NCBI GenBank assembly: GCA_030248065.1
Contig: JASAMV010000328.1
Span: 28,151-92,150, forward strand
Source: Rhynchonema sp. JSB1_4
Taxonomy: Eukaryota; Nematoda; Chromadorea; Monhysterida; Xyalidae
Direction: 5' to 3'
Length of the DNA stretch: 64,000 nt
In this document: piece by piece, positions 50,940 to 62,657 of the stretch
Position numbering within the stretch: the stretch's first letter is position 1
How the letters are laid out: each line of letters starts with the position of its first letter
Notes under the pieces: model-generated
Seen by the model: the letters and a program-made list of their open reading frames with translations, nothing else
What the model was told of the DNA's origin: nothing
The model's database searches: none
Translations under genes and position numbers: made by a program

Positions 50940-51544
50940 CATGTCAGTGGTCAACGGATAATATTGTGAATTTGTATTTTATCATTGTTAAACATTGTGA
51001 TCTTGGGTCGTCCGGAGCGATATTATGAAAAGAATGCAAAGCTCTTGGAATTGAGCTCAAACGTATCGCTTCACAACCACAACTGCACGTCCAATTTGTG
51101 CAAGATTTGCCTTGTTCCGCTATTACAACTCACTTCTGTGGTATAATATTCTGTCCCTTTCCCGCGCTTTTTGATATTGATAGTTTGTCGCTGTTTTACT
51201 GTGAGTGAAATACTTTTGGCTTTTCGGTCTTGTTGAGATATCTGTGTACAGTACATGGGGTTTGTTTCCAAATGGAATATCACATTTTTTTCTATTTTTT
51301 GCCGTTGAAAAATGGTGAGATCTGTTTATTGATTCACGTGTTTCCACTTGTTTCTCTCTCGGAGTTCTACCGCAGCACAACTATATCTTCTAAAGGAAAG
51401 AAAATAAAATGGCTTTGAGCGATTGATTATTTTGTTGTTTGTTGAAAACGGAGGTTTTTGCCAGAGCGCGTTCTGACTCTGTATTTTCGTTTGTTTGATT
51501 CCCGAAAGAAATGTCTAATTTTTGGATAGTTTTCAGCAAATCTG
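50940..51544. other. spacer between membralin and HEMK2
   Basis: AT-rich; TTTTCAG at 51530-51536 lies nine bases before the next ATG and could be a 5'UTR or spliced-leader acceptor. Confidence 0.4.
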
Positions 51545-52669
51545 ATGAAGACGCCTCTATATTCACTGGATAAGTGGTTCGATCAGGTATGTCTGGCTGA
51601 TTTTGGCTCACTGAGTGTTTTAGTTTTATTTGACGTTTTTTTACAGGTTTACGAACCGGCTGAAGACACGTTCCTGTTGTTGGATGGCCTGGAAAGTGAT
51701 ATTGACAAGATTCGATTGCTGAAACCGACCGTGTGCCTTGAAGTATGGTTTTTGTTGTTTGATTTTTTGCCTCTGTTTTACATTTTATCAGCGAAACCAC
51801 AGATTGGCAGCGGTTCGGGTGTTGTGTCGACATTTCTATCAACCCTGCTGCCGGAGCCTGCAATTGTGTTGTGCACCGATGTCAACCCACATGCGAGTGC
51901 GTGCACGCTGCACACTACTAGACTGAATTCAAGTGCGGACTTTGTGCAACCGATTGTTATGGATCTCACTCGGGTATTGATTTTCGGAATTGATCTTTTG
52001 GAATTGTCTGTCGTCACTTGACGTTTGAAATCGCTCTTTAGGCTTTTCACCCTCGTCTGCACAACAATATTGATCTAATCGTGTGCAATCCTCCCTACGT
52101 TCCCACTGCGTCATTGCCGAGCAGGACCGATGCTGGTTAGTTGTATTTCACAAAAATTTCTACAATGGTGGTATTCGGGATAAATGGGGTATCAGATCGA
52201 CACTTGCTTTCTCACATCATGACCTTTTGCATCTAGGACATTCGAGAGTTGCTGACAGTTTGTTTGGACCAGCGTAAGAGTTGCTCCCAGACACTTCATA
52301 AACTTTTACGCTGGTCGAGGTTACAGCTTTCGGTAAATCGCGAAACGTCCTGAGAAGCCACGTACCCAAATCTGATCAACGAGTTTGATACCAAGAAACA
52401 GGTTTCATCGTGTTTCAGTTTCAGGCTCAGACTTGGAGTTGTCCTGGTCGGGCGGCGTTGACGGTCGAGAAGTGATCGACAGGCTGATGCCCCGTGTTGC
52501 CAAGTTACTGTCTCCGACCGGTCTGTTCTATATGTTGGTTGTGCATGAAAATCAGGTGGACCAGCTTCGTACATGGACTCGTGAACATTTCAATATGGAA
52601 TCTCAGATCGTTCTTAGTAGACGGTGCAAAAACGAATATCTGCATGTGATTCGCTTTCATGTGGATTGA
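51545..52669 (+). CDS. HEMK2/N6AMT1-type methyltransferase
   Basis: Exons 51545-51586, 51647-51742, 51803-51973, 52042-52135 and 52425-52669; 215 aa, the size of human HEMK2. Class I SAM-dependent methyltransferase; the family modifies the Gln of the GGQ motif in release factor eRF1 with a TRMT112 partner. Seen here: VYEPAEDTFLLLDGLE at the start, the SAM-binding E46-IGSGSGVV loop, the acidic CTDVNP after strand 2, and catalytic N119-PPY122. GGVDGREVIDRLMP and LFYMLVVHENQ are typical of the C-terminal half. AATAAA follows at 52694. Intron 4 holds a foldback F1 core. Confidence 0.95.
52262..52325. repeat. foldback F1 core, copy 3
   Basis: GGACCAGCGTAAGAGTTG faces AACTTTTACGCTGGTCGAG; only the central palindrome remains. 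Confidence 0.7.
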
Positions 52670-53510
52670 AATATTTGGCTATGTACATAGTTCAATAAAA
52701 GTACACAAAAGAAAATTAAAATGAATGAAAGAAAACAGCAGAACTATTCGTTCGAATATGATTGGAGTTTGGGAGTGAACACAAGCACAGCGAACCCCTG
52801 CAACAGTGTTGGATGGGCAAAATATTAACAAAAACAAACAATCTAACGCAAACAAAATAATGACCCAAGGGACGACCACCGCGTTCGTCGCACAGCGTTG
52901 TCGGGTGTGACTGGACGGTTTTCAGTCTGTTCGATTGGATTAATGTGTTCGATCGCACCGCTAACTTTCGAAGTTGTCCTTTTAACTGTGGTCCAAAATA
53001 CTGTAGTTTGATGCTGTGAATCGTAATCGTCGCATGATCATGCTTGCCAACACATGACAGCTTGGAAAAACCGTCACACCTCACGGATGTTTGTTCTTGT
53101 GCGTGAAGTGCTCTCTTGAAGTCTGTTGTGAATATGATTGGCTACCAGATGCATGCACATGTCACAAGCAATCGAATAACACAGTCGAAGCAGTAGTTTT
53201 CATTGCCAGCAGAAACTCTCAAACACCATCATGGATGCAATGTACAATAAGGATAGTTTTGTGGGTATATCATCTGATCAAATTGGTAATTTGTTGGTTT
53301 CGGGGCTTTGATTTGAATTCTATGATCTTTGATTACCAAAAACACAATTTAAAATTCACAAGCACACAGTACATGGGGGGGCATAGTTCGTGCAGTCTTA
53401 CTTCAACGTGAAATGATCAAGATCTATTCATGGAATGACCCAAATGAAAGATATGCGAATCTGTTGTGTGTCAAATCGGTAGTTGATGGTTGAATCGGTT
53501 CGTTCTCGGT
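52670..53510. other. convergent spacer after HEMK2
   Basis: Contains the HEMK2 polyadenylation signal (AATAAA, 52694-52699). The 122-codon minus-strand frame at 52716-53084 has no supporting features. Confidence 0.4.
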
Positions 53511-55142
53511 TCAGTCCTCCAGCTCCTCCTCCGCACGACGACGACTTGCGACGACCGAGACTGCGAACACGAGACCGGCGACCACCATCAACGCGACCAG
53601 CCCGCACATGACCAGCAGCACCCACACCGGAATCTTGTATGCTCGATCGCGCACTGGTTCGCTCGATGGTCCCTCGTGGTCGTCTGAAGTCGGACACAAT
53701 CTGCTTCTTCGTGGTATTGGTTCACTGATTAGAGAAATGACCGCCAAGGTTATGCAAATTTTTCTCTATGGAGTGGGCCTCTGGAGACTTAATTCGAAAA
53801 GAGATTCACGCACTATAGCACGAACAAAGGCACTGTCCGGGGAATTGTAGGCGAAAGGAAACTTGGCGCTTTGTTTGGTCTTGCCTCGGTTACGTGACTT
53901 TTAGCATTGAGGATATTAGTTAGTGATGCCGCTAACCAGCGTAAAAGTTGTTCATTTAAGGGCAAGAAACATGTTTTAAATTGGCCCAAATTCGTGGCAT
54001 CAATTGTCGAAATACTTTTAACGTACATAAAAGGTCATGGAACCGAGGCAAGAGCGGGCCGGATCGATCACCATGTTTGATCTCGCACTATACTGAAAAA
54101 AACATGCACTGCTATACAAACCTGCTTTCTTAAATGTATTGTTGTTGTTTGGTGTTGTCTCGTCGGTGTTGTGGTTGTTTTTGTCTGAAATCGCACAGAC
54201 GTGGAACCTAGTACTTTGCGTACATACTTCAGCTACTTTGCATAATTGTTAATTTCATCACGTGAAACATCATCGTCGTGAACATGAATGATCATTTATG
54301 TGGAATGTGCTCGGTCTATCCCCGTGCTTGCTGCATACCTGAAGAAAGGCCATATTCGCACACAAAGTGGTAGGTGTAGTTGCAGTTCAGCGGTACGTCG
54401 CTGTCTTCGCCGCATTGCCACGAAGGACAACCTGTAGCCGATGGGTCACTCTTGTACACCCAGAGGTACGTGCCTTGGGTGCAGTTCTGTAGAGTCAAGG
54501 AAGGGCTCAAAAAGAGCGTAATCGAAATTCCCAGGCATCCGGGCACTTTATACAAGAGAATGCCGATTAATCTCTACCCCGGCGTGCGGATACTCGGAAG
54601 TTTTCGGATTAACCGGTGATTATTTGGACGGGGTCTTTTTTAGTTCAAAATCTCAAACAAGCAAATCCCAAATAATCCCCCGGAAGCATTAAAATCGGCA
54701 TTCTCCGATCCATGCAGGTATTGTTTGTGGTGCGCTCACCAAACTGGCGTGGTCATTCAGATAATTTCTAGCTGCTTGTTCATTTGCGTGCAACAACTGG
54801 CCCTTTTCAAATCCGTCCGAGGTCATCGACTCGCAACTCTTTTCTGCATCATCGAAGTTCTTTGCCAGCATCACATGCCAGTAACACTTCGAGCCTGAAA
54901 AACAAGAACGCTGTTTGCAGTGCAAATTTCTGAGGTGTGGAAATAAATTTCTGAGTCTGGTAGAGAAAAATTTCTGAGTCTGGTAGAGAAAACCAACTGT
55001 CGCGATTGAATTTAGGATTGACCACATCGTCTAAGGTCTGCACACAGAGTTGTTCAGCGTTGGATTTTTCGTTTTTGTTGCCGTGGCACGACACCACAAA
55101 CAACAGCAACGCAGCGGTAATGGGAAAGGTCATCGTGATCAT
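53511..55142 (-). CDS. membrane-anchored C-type lectin-like protein 1
   Basis: Exons in transcript order: 54998-55142, 54740-54894, 54339-54486 and 53511-53683; 206 aa. Signal peptide (ITAALLLFVVSCHG), C-type lectin-like domain split over two exons (KCYWHVMLAKNFDDAEKSC to NCTQGTYLWVY, WQCGEDSD, YHFVCEYG), then an extracellular stalk, one membrane segment (VWVLLVMCGLVALMVVAGLV) and a short tail rich in R and E. Cys spacing fits the lectin fold, but no EPN or QPD motif is seen, so sugar binding is unproven. First of five neighbours with the same exon phases (1, 0, 1). Confidence 0.85.
53935..54010. repeat. foldback F1 core, copy 4 (diverged)
   Basis: AACCAGCGTAAAAGTTGTTC and, inverted, a weak AATTGGCCCAAATTCGTGG. 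Flanked by TGATGCC / TGGCATCA, also inverted. Confidence 0.5.
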
Positions 55143-55837
55143 TTTGTGGCAAGAAAGAAAAATTTCGAGTGTTGGAAATCGATGGAAAATGTTTCTGCTT
55201 TTCGCTGCAGTGTTGTTATTGTCTTTGTCTATATATTTTTATTGAAGCCCCATCTTAACACTACGACGCAAGCCGAGGGTTTCAGAATTCACATTTTTTA
55301 AGTTTTGTTTTCTTCCTAAGTAAACGACTCAAGTTGGGCTGTCTTCATTCTTTACACTTTTTGGGACCAGTTTGCGTCAGGTGAAACAATATGGACCAAG
55401 GTGAAAGGCTGATAAACCAGGATAGAAAAAAAATTTAAACAAGTTTTTAAAAAATGTTTTCTAAAGTCTCAGATTCGGTGAAATTTGACAAAATTTGCCC
55501 ATCTGCATCACGTAATGAAGGGTGTTTACGTCATACCGGTGCGATCCAACAGCCTGTGCTTGATATGAATCGTTGATTGTTGGTCTATGGGTATCAGACA
55601 CAATAATTTGTGGTCGGATTAGTCTTGGATTAAATTGACTTTTATCTAATAATAATAATATAACCGAGCACGTAAAAAACACAGCAAGCCTTTCTTCATG
55701 TATCGCAGTGACTAAACAGTCATCAATGTAAAACAAGTTTATCTGGAAATGCGATTGCGGCGATGATCCAGAAATCACAAAAAAAACAAAATATTTCGTG
55801 TGAAACTGCATGAAATTTTTTTCCACAATTTGGGGTG
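55143..55837. other. intergenic spacer in the lectin cluster
   Basis: AT-rich; minus-strand frame of 167 codons at 55461-55964 lacks domains and overlaps a foldback element. Confidence 0.35.
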
Positions 55838-56040
55838 ATATTTTCGAAACGGTGTAAAGGTCAGTTGGATGTAAAGGTCGGTGGAAAGCTCGGTCGACAG
55901 CACAGTGTGATAGACCTCGGTGTAAACTTGAAACATTCCACGTTAATAACAGGCAATGTTTCACGTTTACACCGAGCTTCGCCGACCGAACTTTACACCG
56001 ACCTTTACGCCCAACTGACCTTTACACCGTTTCGAAAATT
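55838..56040. mobile_element. foldback element, family F2
   Basis: Two ~95-bp arms: TTTTCGAAACGGTGTAAAGG at 55840 and its complement ending near 56038, with the submotif GTGTAAAGGTCGGTG repeated within each arm. A one-arm relic is at 42350-42455. Confidence 0.85.
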
Positions 56041-56120
56041 CCACCCATCGACTGAATGTGTTCCTATTTTCTGATTCGCTCAATGACCGCAACAGTTAGG
56101 CATTCCACAACAGGGTATAC

Positions 56121-57640
56121 TCAATTGCAGGGTCTTGATTTGTTGCCAAATTTCAGTGCCGCCTCCACCGCCTGTGCCGCTGCACAACTCGGAGCACCAC
56201 GAATCGAACTCTGTGATTTACAAAAAGAGAAGGGCATGAAACATTTGAATAGGAAGGGTAACTTATAAATTAAAACATCACAGTACGTGCGTGGTCCTTG
56301 CCAAATTCGTACCAAATCGGACGGCAGGCGCTTTCCCAAGTCTGTGATAAAATTTTAAAACCTGTTTACACACCTCAAGCAAACAATTAAAACGAAATAA
56401 GCATTCTAACCCCGCATTTGCACGTCTCCATACAATCATAGTTGTGTTTGGCCGCACAACGATTCAGTCCCTTCAAACACGCTTGCTCAAATTCCGGTCC
56501 GTAACCATCTGAAAAGCAAAGAGTTAGTGGATTTCTTGACGGATAACGTGTGCCTTGACAAAAAAGATTTGAAAAAATCGTCACTTACGTGTTGAGGAGC
56601 CCGGTTTCGGTGCACTGGTCACAATCTCGTGCCAATGTGGGGTCGTCGTGGCCATGCCAGTGGTTGCTGAAACGATATCGCAAGGCTTGGCCAATGGGTG
56701 CATCGGGCCATCCTCATCCACTGACCTTCAGGGATAAGTCTGTGATATTCGCACACAAACTCTTTTTCGTCGGCACACGTTTGATTCAGTTCGTAGTGAA
56801 GGTCGGGGTAGCAATTCCACGTCACACAATCATGCTCGGCGAGGTGGTCGTCGCTCTTCAGATTCATCCAAATCGATTGGTTGTGGCACTGAAGACGGGG
56901 GTGGTAAATTTGAACTGAGGATGGTCTGGTGCACTTCTTCGTCTATTGGAAAGGACGCAAACCACACTATAGTCTTATAGCCTCGTTGTGGTGTTGATAC
57001 GAGGTCCTATATTTATGTGAGGAACATTCACTACAAAAACATCAACGATAAATATCGGAGATCCGAGTAAGCACTGGGTTAGGTGAACGTTTATATTCTG
57101 TGGCTGTACGTATGGTCACTGTAAGGAATGAAATTTCAATGACACTTGACAAATGACACTTCAAGCATAACAAATCTGAGAAACAACAACGTGAAACATC
57201 AGCTGACCAACCGGTGCATTTTTCAGATACTCAGCTGCGGTGCTGTTCATATCCACCAAATGACCGTACTCATAGTCGTGCGGTGGTTTGTGATGTCGAC
57301 ACCAGCCCTGCGCTCGGAAATAGGACGACGGCACTTCCCACATCCAATAGCACATCAAGCCTGTAGAAACGAAAACAGGGAGCGGGTGGTGTGAAGACGG
57401 AAATGAAATGAAAGGTGACGTTTCGGGTATGGCCGGCTGTGGGCCCAGACCCAAGAGTTTCCAAAATCCCGCCATAAACCAACGTTCGTCATCGAACTTA
57501 ATGTAAGTGATGCTTTTGTTGTCTCGTTCACTCATATATGACTTGTCGTAGCAATCACGCATCGCCTGAGTGTGCTTGGGTTCTTTGTGACATTCGCACG
57601 CCACAAACAGCAACAACATCACGACGACACGGATAAACAT
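56121..57640 (-). CDS. secreted C-type lectin-like protein 2 with Cys-rich tail
   Basis: Exons in transcript order: 57484-57640, 57212-57360, 56726-56888, 56411-56508, 56282-56341 and 56121-56210; 238 aa. Signal peptide (FIRVVVMLLLFVACECH), lectin-like domain (LMCYWMWEVPSSYF to CHNQSIWMNLKSDD, CVTWNCYPD, EKEFVCEYH). In place of the membrane anchor of its neighbours it has a soluble tail of about 80 residues with regularly placed Cys (FEQACLKGLNRCAAK, DCMETCKCG, TWESACRPIWYEFGKDHA, SCAAAQAVEAAL). The tail family is not recognised. The 60-nt exon at 56282 was kept because it is in phase and conserved in style (W, C). Confidence 0.8.
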
Positions 57641-58083
57641 GGTGATCAGGGTAATCGATGAGAAGAATTTGTGAGAAATGTGGATATCGGTGTGGATATA
57701 TGAATTGAAATGGATTAAAGACGATTCGAACGGTTGCAAATTTTAGCACAAAAACGCGCAGAAAGCATGATTATATTGTTTATGTCAAAAACAGGTAATG
57801 GTCGTTTTTATTGCACCAACAGTCAGCTTGTCATGTCCAGTCAATCAAACCATCCGTAGATGTAATGCCGTGCGTCGACTGACACAAATCTCTCGCGATA
57901 CTTTGAATGAGATAAAAAAGCAGCTTAGAAGATTTGAAACGAAATTCAGGAAAAATTTGCTTGGCAAGTTGGTATAGTGTCATGGTCGAGCTGTAGGTAT
58001 GTACATAACAGTGCTGTTTTGAAAAATCTTATACCAAACCATCACATAATTTTTCCACATATTCGTCAATGTTCATTGTAATT
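57641..58083. other. spacer in the lectin cluster
   Basis: Promoter side of lectin-like gene 2; no repeat or gene recognised. Confidence 0.35.
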
Positions 58084-58461
58084 TCATCGGTCGTCATCTT
58101 TCCGTTTATTGCACGCCTGTCGCCACCAAATGATAAAGAATAAAATGGCGGCAAAGAAACCGACGACCGCGACCGGGGCAACAACGAGCCACGGGCTCAT
58201 TTTGGTAGTCGACGTTGGGCCACTTGATGTTTCAATACCTACATAGAATAACAAGAGCGCGGATATTACTTCCACAAGCAGTATTGCTTTACGAGAGCAC
58301 AAAACCAGATCGTGTGGAAAAGACTTGGGTTAAAAAAGACAACTCTGGTTCGCTAGTTGGTATGGCTCACCGTCATGTGTCGACGTTTCATCTCCGTCGT
58401 TCATGTGGCGACCCGTCACGGTGCAGAACAGCAACATGAGAATGACAGGTGGGAAGGGCAT
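58084..58461 (-). CDS. lectin-cluster member lacking the lectin domain
   Basis: Two exons, 58371-58461 and 58084-58238, 81 aa. Signal peptide (PFPPVILMLLFCTVTG), a short polar linker, then stalk, one membrane segment (WLVVAPVAVVGFFAAILFFI) and a basic tail (WWRQACNKRKDDD). Both exons end or begin in phase 1, exactly as the first and last exons of its neighbours, so dropping the two lectin exons leaves the frame intact. No lectin-domain exon is visible in the 130-bp intron. Confidence 0.7.
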
Positions 58462-58806
58462 GATGGTGGGAAAGAAGTGGATGTGTGGGAACGCCAAAGT
58501 TGGAATTCGGTAAAAATGCGAAAAAATTGGTCAAACTTTCAGCAGTCTTGTGGTTTTTTCGGAAAAAAGATACGCAAGACGGAACTGAAATGTTTTCACC
58601 ATTTATTCCTCGCAACTCTTTTATCTCTGTTTCTCATCAATTCGGCATGTTCTTGACCTTAGTTTGTGTGGGTGAACAGAATTCAAAATCAGTAGTGTGG
58701 TGCGAAAAATCTCAATTCTCTCCTGATTAACATTTCTTATGTCTTTCTTGTTTGTTTGATGGAATACTGAATGAGATTGTGTCTCGTAATTGTCAGACAC
58801 AATTGT

Positions 58807-60502
58807 CTATTCTCGTTTGACCTGCGCCTGCCGCCAAAACACTACGATCAGCAGAATGCATGTGAACAGGGCGACGGCAGCTAGCGGCAGTAGGATCACA
58901 ATAATCATCGTCTTTCGGGATGGTTCAATCGTTTTTTTCACATAGTCGTTTTCGCCGATACTTGGGCTGTGTGATGTTTCAGTTTTCTTTGTGGTCGTCG
59001 TCGGTGGTGAGCTTGAGCCGACAATGGCTGCAAATTTTGTCAGCAATTGCTCGTTTTATATAGTGGCATGGAAGGGGACCAGGCATTTTCGGTCACCACA
59101 CGCAGAAAAGAATATGCAGAGTTGACTGGAAGATACAGTACCTTGATGGCAAAGTGAGGACCAAATTCTGTCACTAAGACAAATTGCTTGCGTCGAGAAT
59201 TAGGGACAAGTATATAGTGGTTTAACATAATTTATTTTTTATTTGAAAACTTTTTATTCAGTTAAGCGTAACTACAGTATCTCTAACCTGGGCCCGCACG
59301 AAACTGACAGGCGAAATACAATAGTTCGGTGCAGTTTTCAAACACAATCGATTCGTTGGTCGACAGCTGACCACATTTCCAGCCCGGGCACTGCGCCGGA
59401 TAACCATGATCGCCGAGTCGGGATTGGGGTACCCACGCCCACAGAATGGTGTCAGGTGTACAGTGCTGAAATGTTATGCCGAACACCCATTTTGGGCTAA
59501 TAGTAATGTGGTCAAATCATCTCGTCAAATAAAGTAGTCGAACACGCATGTATTAGTGTTCGCGGTCATTTGGGGCTCATGTGTTCGACGACTTTCTTTG
59601 ACGAGATGATTTGACGACAAAATCATTGGCCCCGTTTTGATAATATGAAGGGGGCAGAACCTGTATTTTTCCACCGCTTTGAAGAATAATATTCACTGCT
59701 TATTAAAATGCTGCTTTGTATGTTAGCGTGGTGGCGGGTCAAAATATCACTCAAAATGCTGCTCACTTGCTGCTCAACGTGTTTCACTTTAGAAGGTGAG
59801 AGTAAAAACGATTACTTTTGAGGTTTAGAAGCGAAACTACATGAATAAGTTAGTTGCAAAAGGTGCCGCCCATCTACAGTATGTTTGCACCTTTTCAGCT
59901 GTGCGATACAAATAATCTTCGTGAGTGGATGGTGGGCGCATGTCTATCAAGTTTCCATTTTCAAATCCGTCTGGCGTGAAGCTGTTGCATCTCGTCTTCG
60001 CTTCGTCGTAGGTCGATGCCAGCTCCTTCACGTGCCAGTAGCACATGAGCCCATCAGTACCTGCAGATTTGTTTAGTTGATGTTTCACTGAGAGTTGTTC
60101 TTACCGAAATTATTGGGGAAAACTTTTCTCAAAATGTGAAGCCTGCAATAAGCCGCCCATTTTCACTCACCAAACAGAATATTCACCATGATAATTCGCA
60201 GGTTGACTGCGCACATCTTTGGACCGCAAAATTGCGTTGTTCTAAGCAGTTGACTTTGCATAGATATTCACCATTAACAGGGTCACTGTTTAGAGCGTAT
60301 CTTGGACTATGGTGTGTTCTCTTATAAACTAACGATGATCATCCACTTCTATGTCGACAATGTCACCCCCTTCTGCGTTTTCGGTGATTTTACAGAGCTC
60401 AAGCGCGTGTTCCCTTTCTGTTTCGTCTCCATGTGGTTGGACTGGTTGGCTGAGGCACAAAAACGTGCACAACAGCAACGCGATGGAAAGTGGATTGGTC
60501 AT
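58807..60502 (-). CDS. membrane-anchored C-type lectin-like protein 3
   Basis: Exons in transcript order: 60334-60502, 59891-60060, 59288-59465 and 58807-59027; 245 aa. Signal peptide (SIALLLCTFLCLSQ), lectin-like domain (LMCYWHVKELASTYDEAKTR, PDGFENGNLIDM; HCTPDTILWAWVPQ, CPGWKCGQLSTNES, YFACQFRAG), Thr/Ser-rich stalk, one membrane segment (MIIVILLPLAAVALFTCILL) and a basic tail (FWRQAQVKRE). Closest relative is the next gene, about 2 kb away. Intron 2 holds a foldback element. Confidence 0.88.
59488..59641. mobile_element. foldback element in an intron of lectin-like gene 3
   Basis: GTCAAATCATCTCGTCAAA at 59511 faces TTTGACGAGATGATTTGAC at 59600-59618, with GTCGAACAC / GTGTTCGAC inside and weaker inverted similarity outside. 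Confidence 0.8.
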
Positions 60503-60937
60503 GATTGCATGGGAATAAGCGGATGGGAAAGTTCGGTGAAAAGCCAGTTGCGATGAAAATATGCGAATGAAAGCATTGCCGAACGAGAAACAATTTTGGC
60601 CGAAACCCACCCTCCACGTCACCGTTAAATATGCTGCAGAGCACTATTTGCTGGCCAGTGGAATTTCGTATAGCTTTAATCTCCTGTTCCATTATATTTT
60701 TTCCACACACTCAAAGCAGAATTGAGAAGTTCACGATTTCTGGGCAATCCTTTCATCCCTGTTTCTCATCAGTTGGACGGTAATATTCAGGACATTACAG
60801 TAGGTATTTGTAGTTTGTGCGGGTGTAAACAGAACTCAGGATCAGTGGCGTGATGTGAAAAATGTGACTTTTGAGTGCTTTGGGCTCACATTCACTTGGA
60901 GAAAATCAAACTGTGTCTGATAATTGGCTCATTGGCT

Positions 60938-62502
60938 CTAGTCCTGTTTGATCTGTGCCTGTCGCCAAAACACTACGATCAGCAGAATGCATGTGAACAG
61001 TGCCGCTGCCGCAAGCGGCAGTAGAATCACAAGAATCATCGTTGTTGGGGATGGTTCGATCATTTTTCTGTAATTTTCGCCGTTACTTGGGTTGTGTGAT
61101 ATTTCAATTTTCTTAATGGTCGTCGCTGGTGTTTGGGTTTGGTTGACAATGGCTGCAATTGTTGTTCACAATACACTTTATTTATACCCCTTTTCGTGGG
61201 ACTTGATAGAGAACCGCGGCGCATGACCAGAGCTGACCATGAGGAGGATACCTTCTACTATGCACAGCAAGATTGGCGGTAAATTGAGCATGTACCCGTC
61301 TATCATAGGAAGGTCGCTATAAAATGGGTAAAAAAATTTGGCCCACGCTCTCAAACAGAATATGCGTCGAGAATCAGGGGTACCAGCGGTGGTTTAACAT
61401 ATCATTTTTACTTGAAGCATTTGTTCAATCATTATGCCATCTCTAACCTGGCCCCGCACGAAACTGACAGACGAAATACAATGGTTCGGTGCAGTTTTCA
61501 AACACAATCGATTCGTTGACCGAATCCATGCCACATTTCCAGCCCGGGCATTGTTCTGGGTAAGCGTGATCGCCGAGTCGTGATTGGGGTACCCACGCCC
61601 ACAAAATGGTCTCGTAGGTACAGTGCTGAAATGTTTTAACACTCGCCACGCTCTAGTGACATGATCAGAATCCGTCGTTTTTGGTCACTATATATAACGA
61701 AAATTCATCATAATGCTATTTTGAAGGTAAGGGAGTGCCAAAATATCAATCACAAATATTCAGTGTTGCACAGAGTGCTTCGGGGGCTCTATTCGGCGGG
61801 GGCGGGGAGGGGGGCGTGGTGGAGGACTCATGTGGAAAACTCCAGACAAAATAAAGCCTCGATCTGTCCACTGGCAACCTCATCGGCGGTACGAAATAAA
61901 TAGTCTTGAGTGGATGGTGGACGCATGTCTATCAAGTTTCCATTTTCAAATCCGTCTGGCGTGAAGCTCTCGCATCTCGTCGTCGCTTCGTCGTAGGTCG
62001 ATGCCAGCTCCTTCACGTGCCAGTAGCACATGAGGTCATGGGGTTTGAGACCTGCACCGCCAAGTTGTTTAGATGATATCTCATCATTGTGAGGTTCTGC
62101 TGTTGAAGTTTGGGAAAACGTTTTTCAAATTGGGAAATTGCAGCCGATCCTATTGATCTTGTGATGTGCTCGGGAATTACCATTCTCGGCCACCGTAATG
62201 AATATTATAGTTCCAGTTTGGAGGTTGACTGCAGATCAGGAGACCAAAATTGCAATCCATACAATTCATTTTACAACTGAAGGTTAGCCTAATACCATGG
62301 TGTGCGGTAAGCTGCACGTTTTTTCTAACTAACGAAGATCATCCACTTCTATGTCAACAATGTCACCCCCATGTGCGTTTTCGGTGACTTTACAGAGCTC
62401 AAGCGCGTGTTTCCTTTTTGCTCCATCTCCGTGTGGATGAACTGGTTCGCTGAGGCACAAAAACGTGCACAACAGCAACGCGGTGGAAAGTGGATTGGTC
62501 AT
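60938..62502 (-). CDS. membrane-anchored C-type lectin-like protein 4
   Basis: Exons in transcript order: 62334-62502, 61879-62051, 61448-61625 and 60938-61152; 244 aa. Same plan and near-identical sequence to lectin-like protein 3: signal peptide with LLLCTFLCLSE, MCYWHVKELASTYDEATTRC, HCTYETILWAWVPQSRLGDH, CPGWKCGMDSVNES, YFVCQFRAG, then stalk, membrane segment (MILVILLPLAAAALFTCILL) and tail FWRQAQIKQD. Start codons of the two genes are exactly 2,000 bp apart. The stalk and the first exon differ most. A recent tandem duplicate. Confidence 0.88.
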
Positions 62503-62657
62503 GATTGCATGGGAATAAGCGGATGGGAAAGTTTGGTGAAAAGTCTGTTGCGATGAAAATATGCGAATGAAAACGCGATTTCGAGTTTAGTCCTGGCTGA
62601 ACACGTGTGTCGTGCTTGCCCTATCAATTATGCATGACACGCTCGTAGCCCTGGATC

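Noticed and set aside
55461..55964. 167-codon minus-strand frame
   Set aside because: Overlaps a foldback element arm and lacks domain character.
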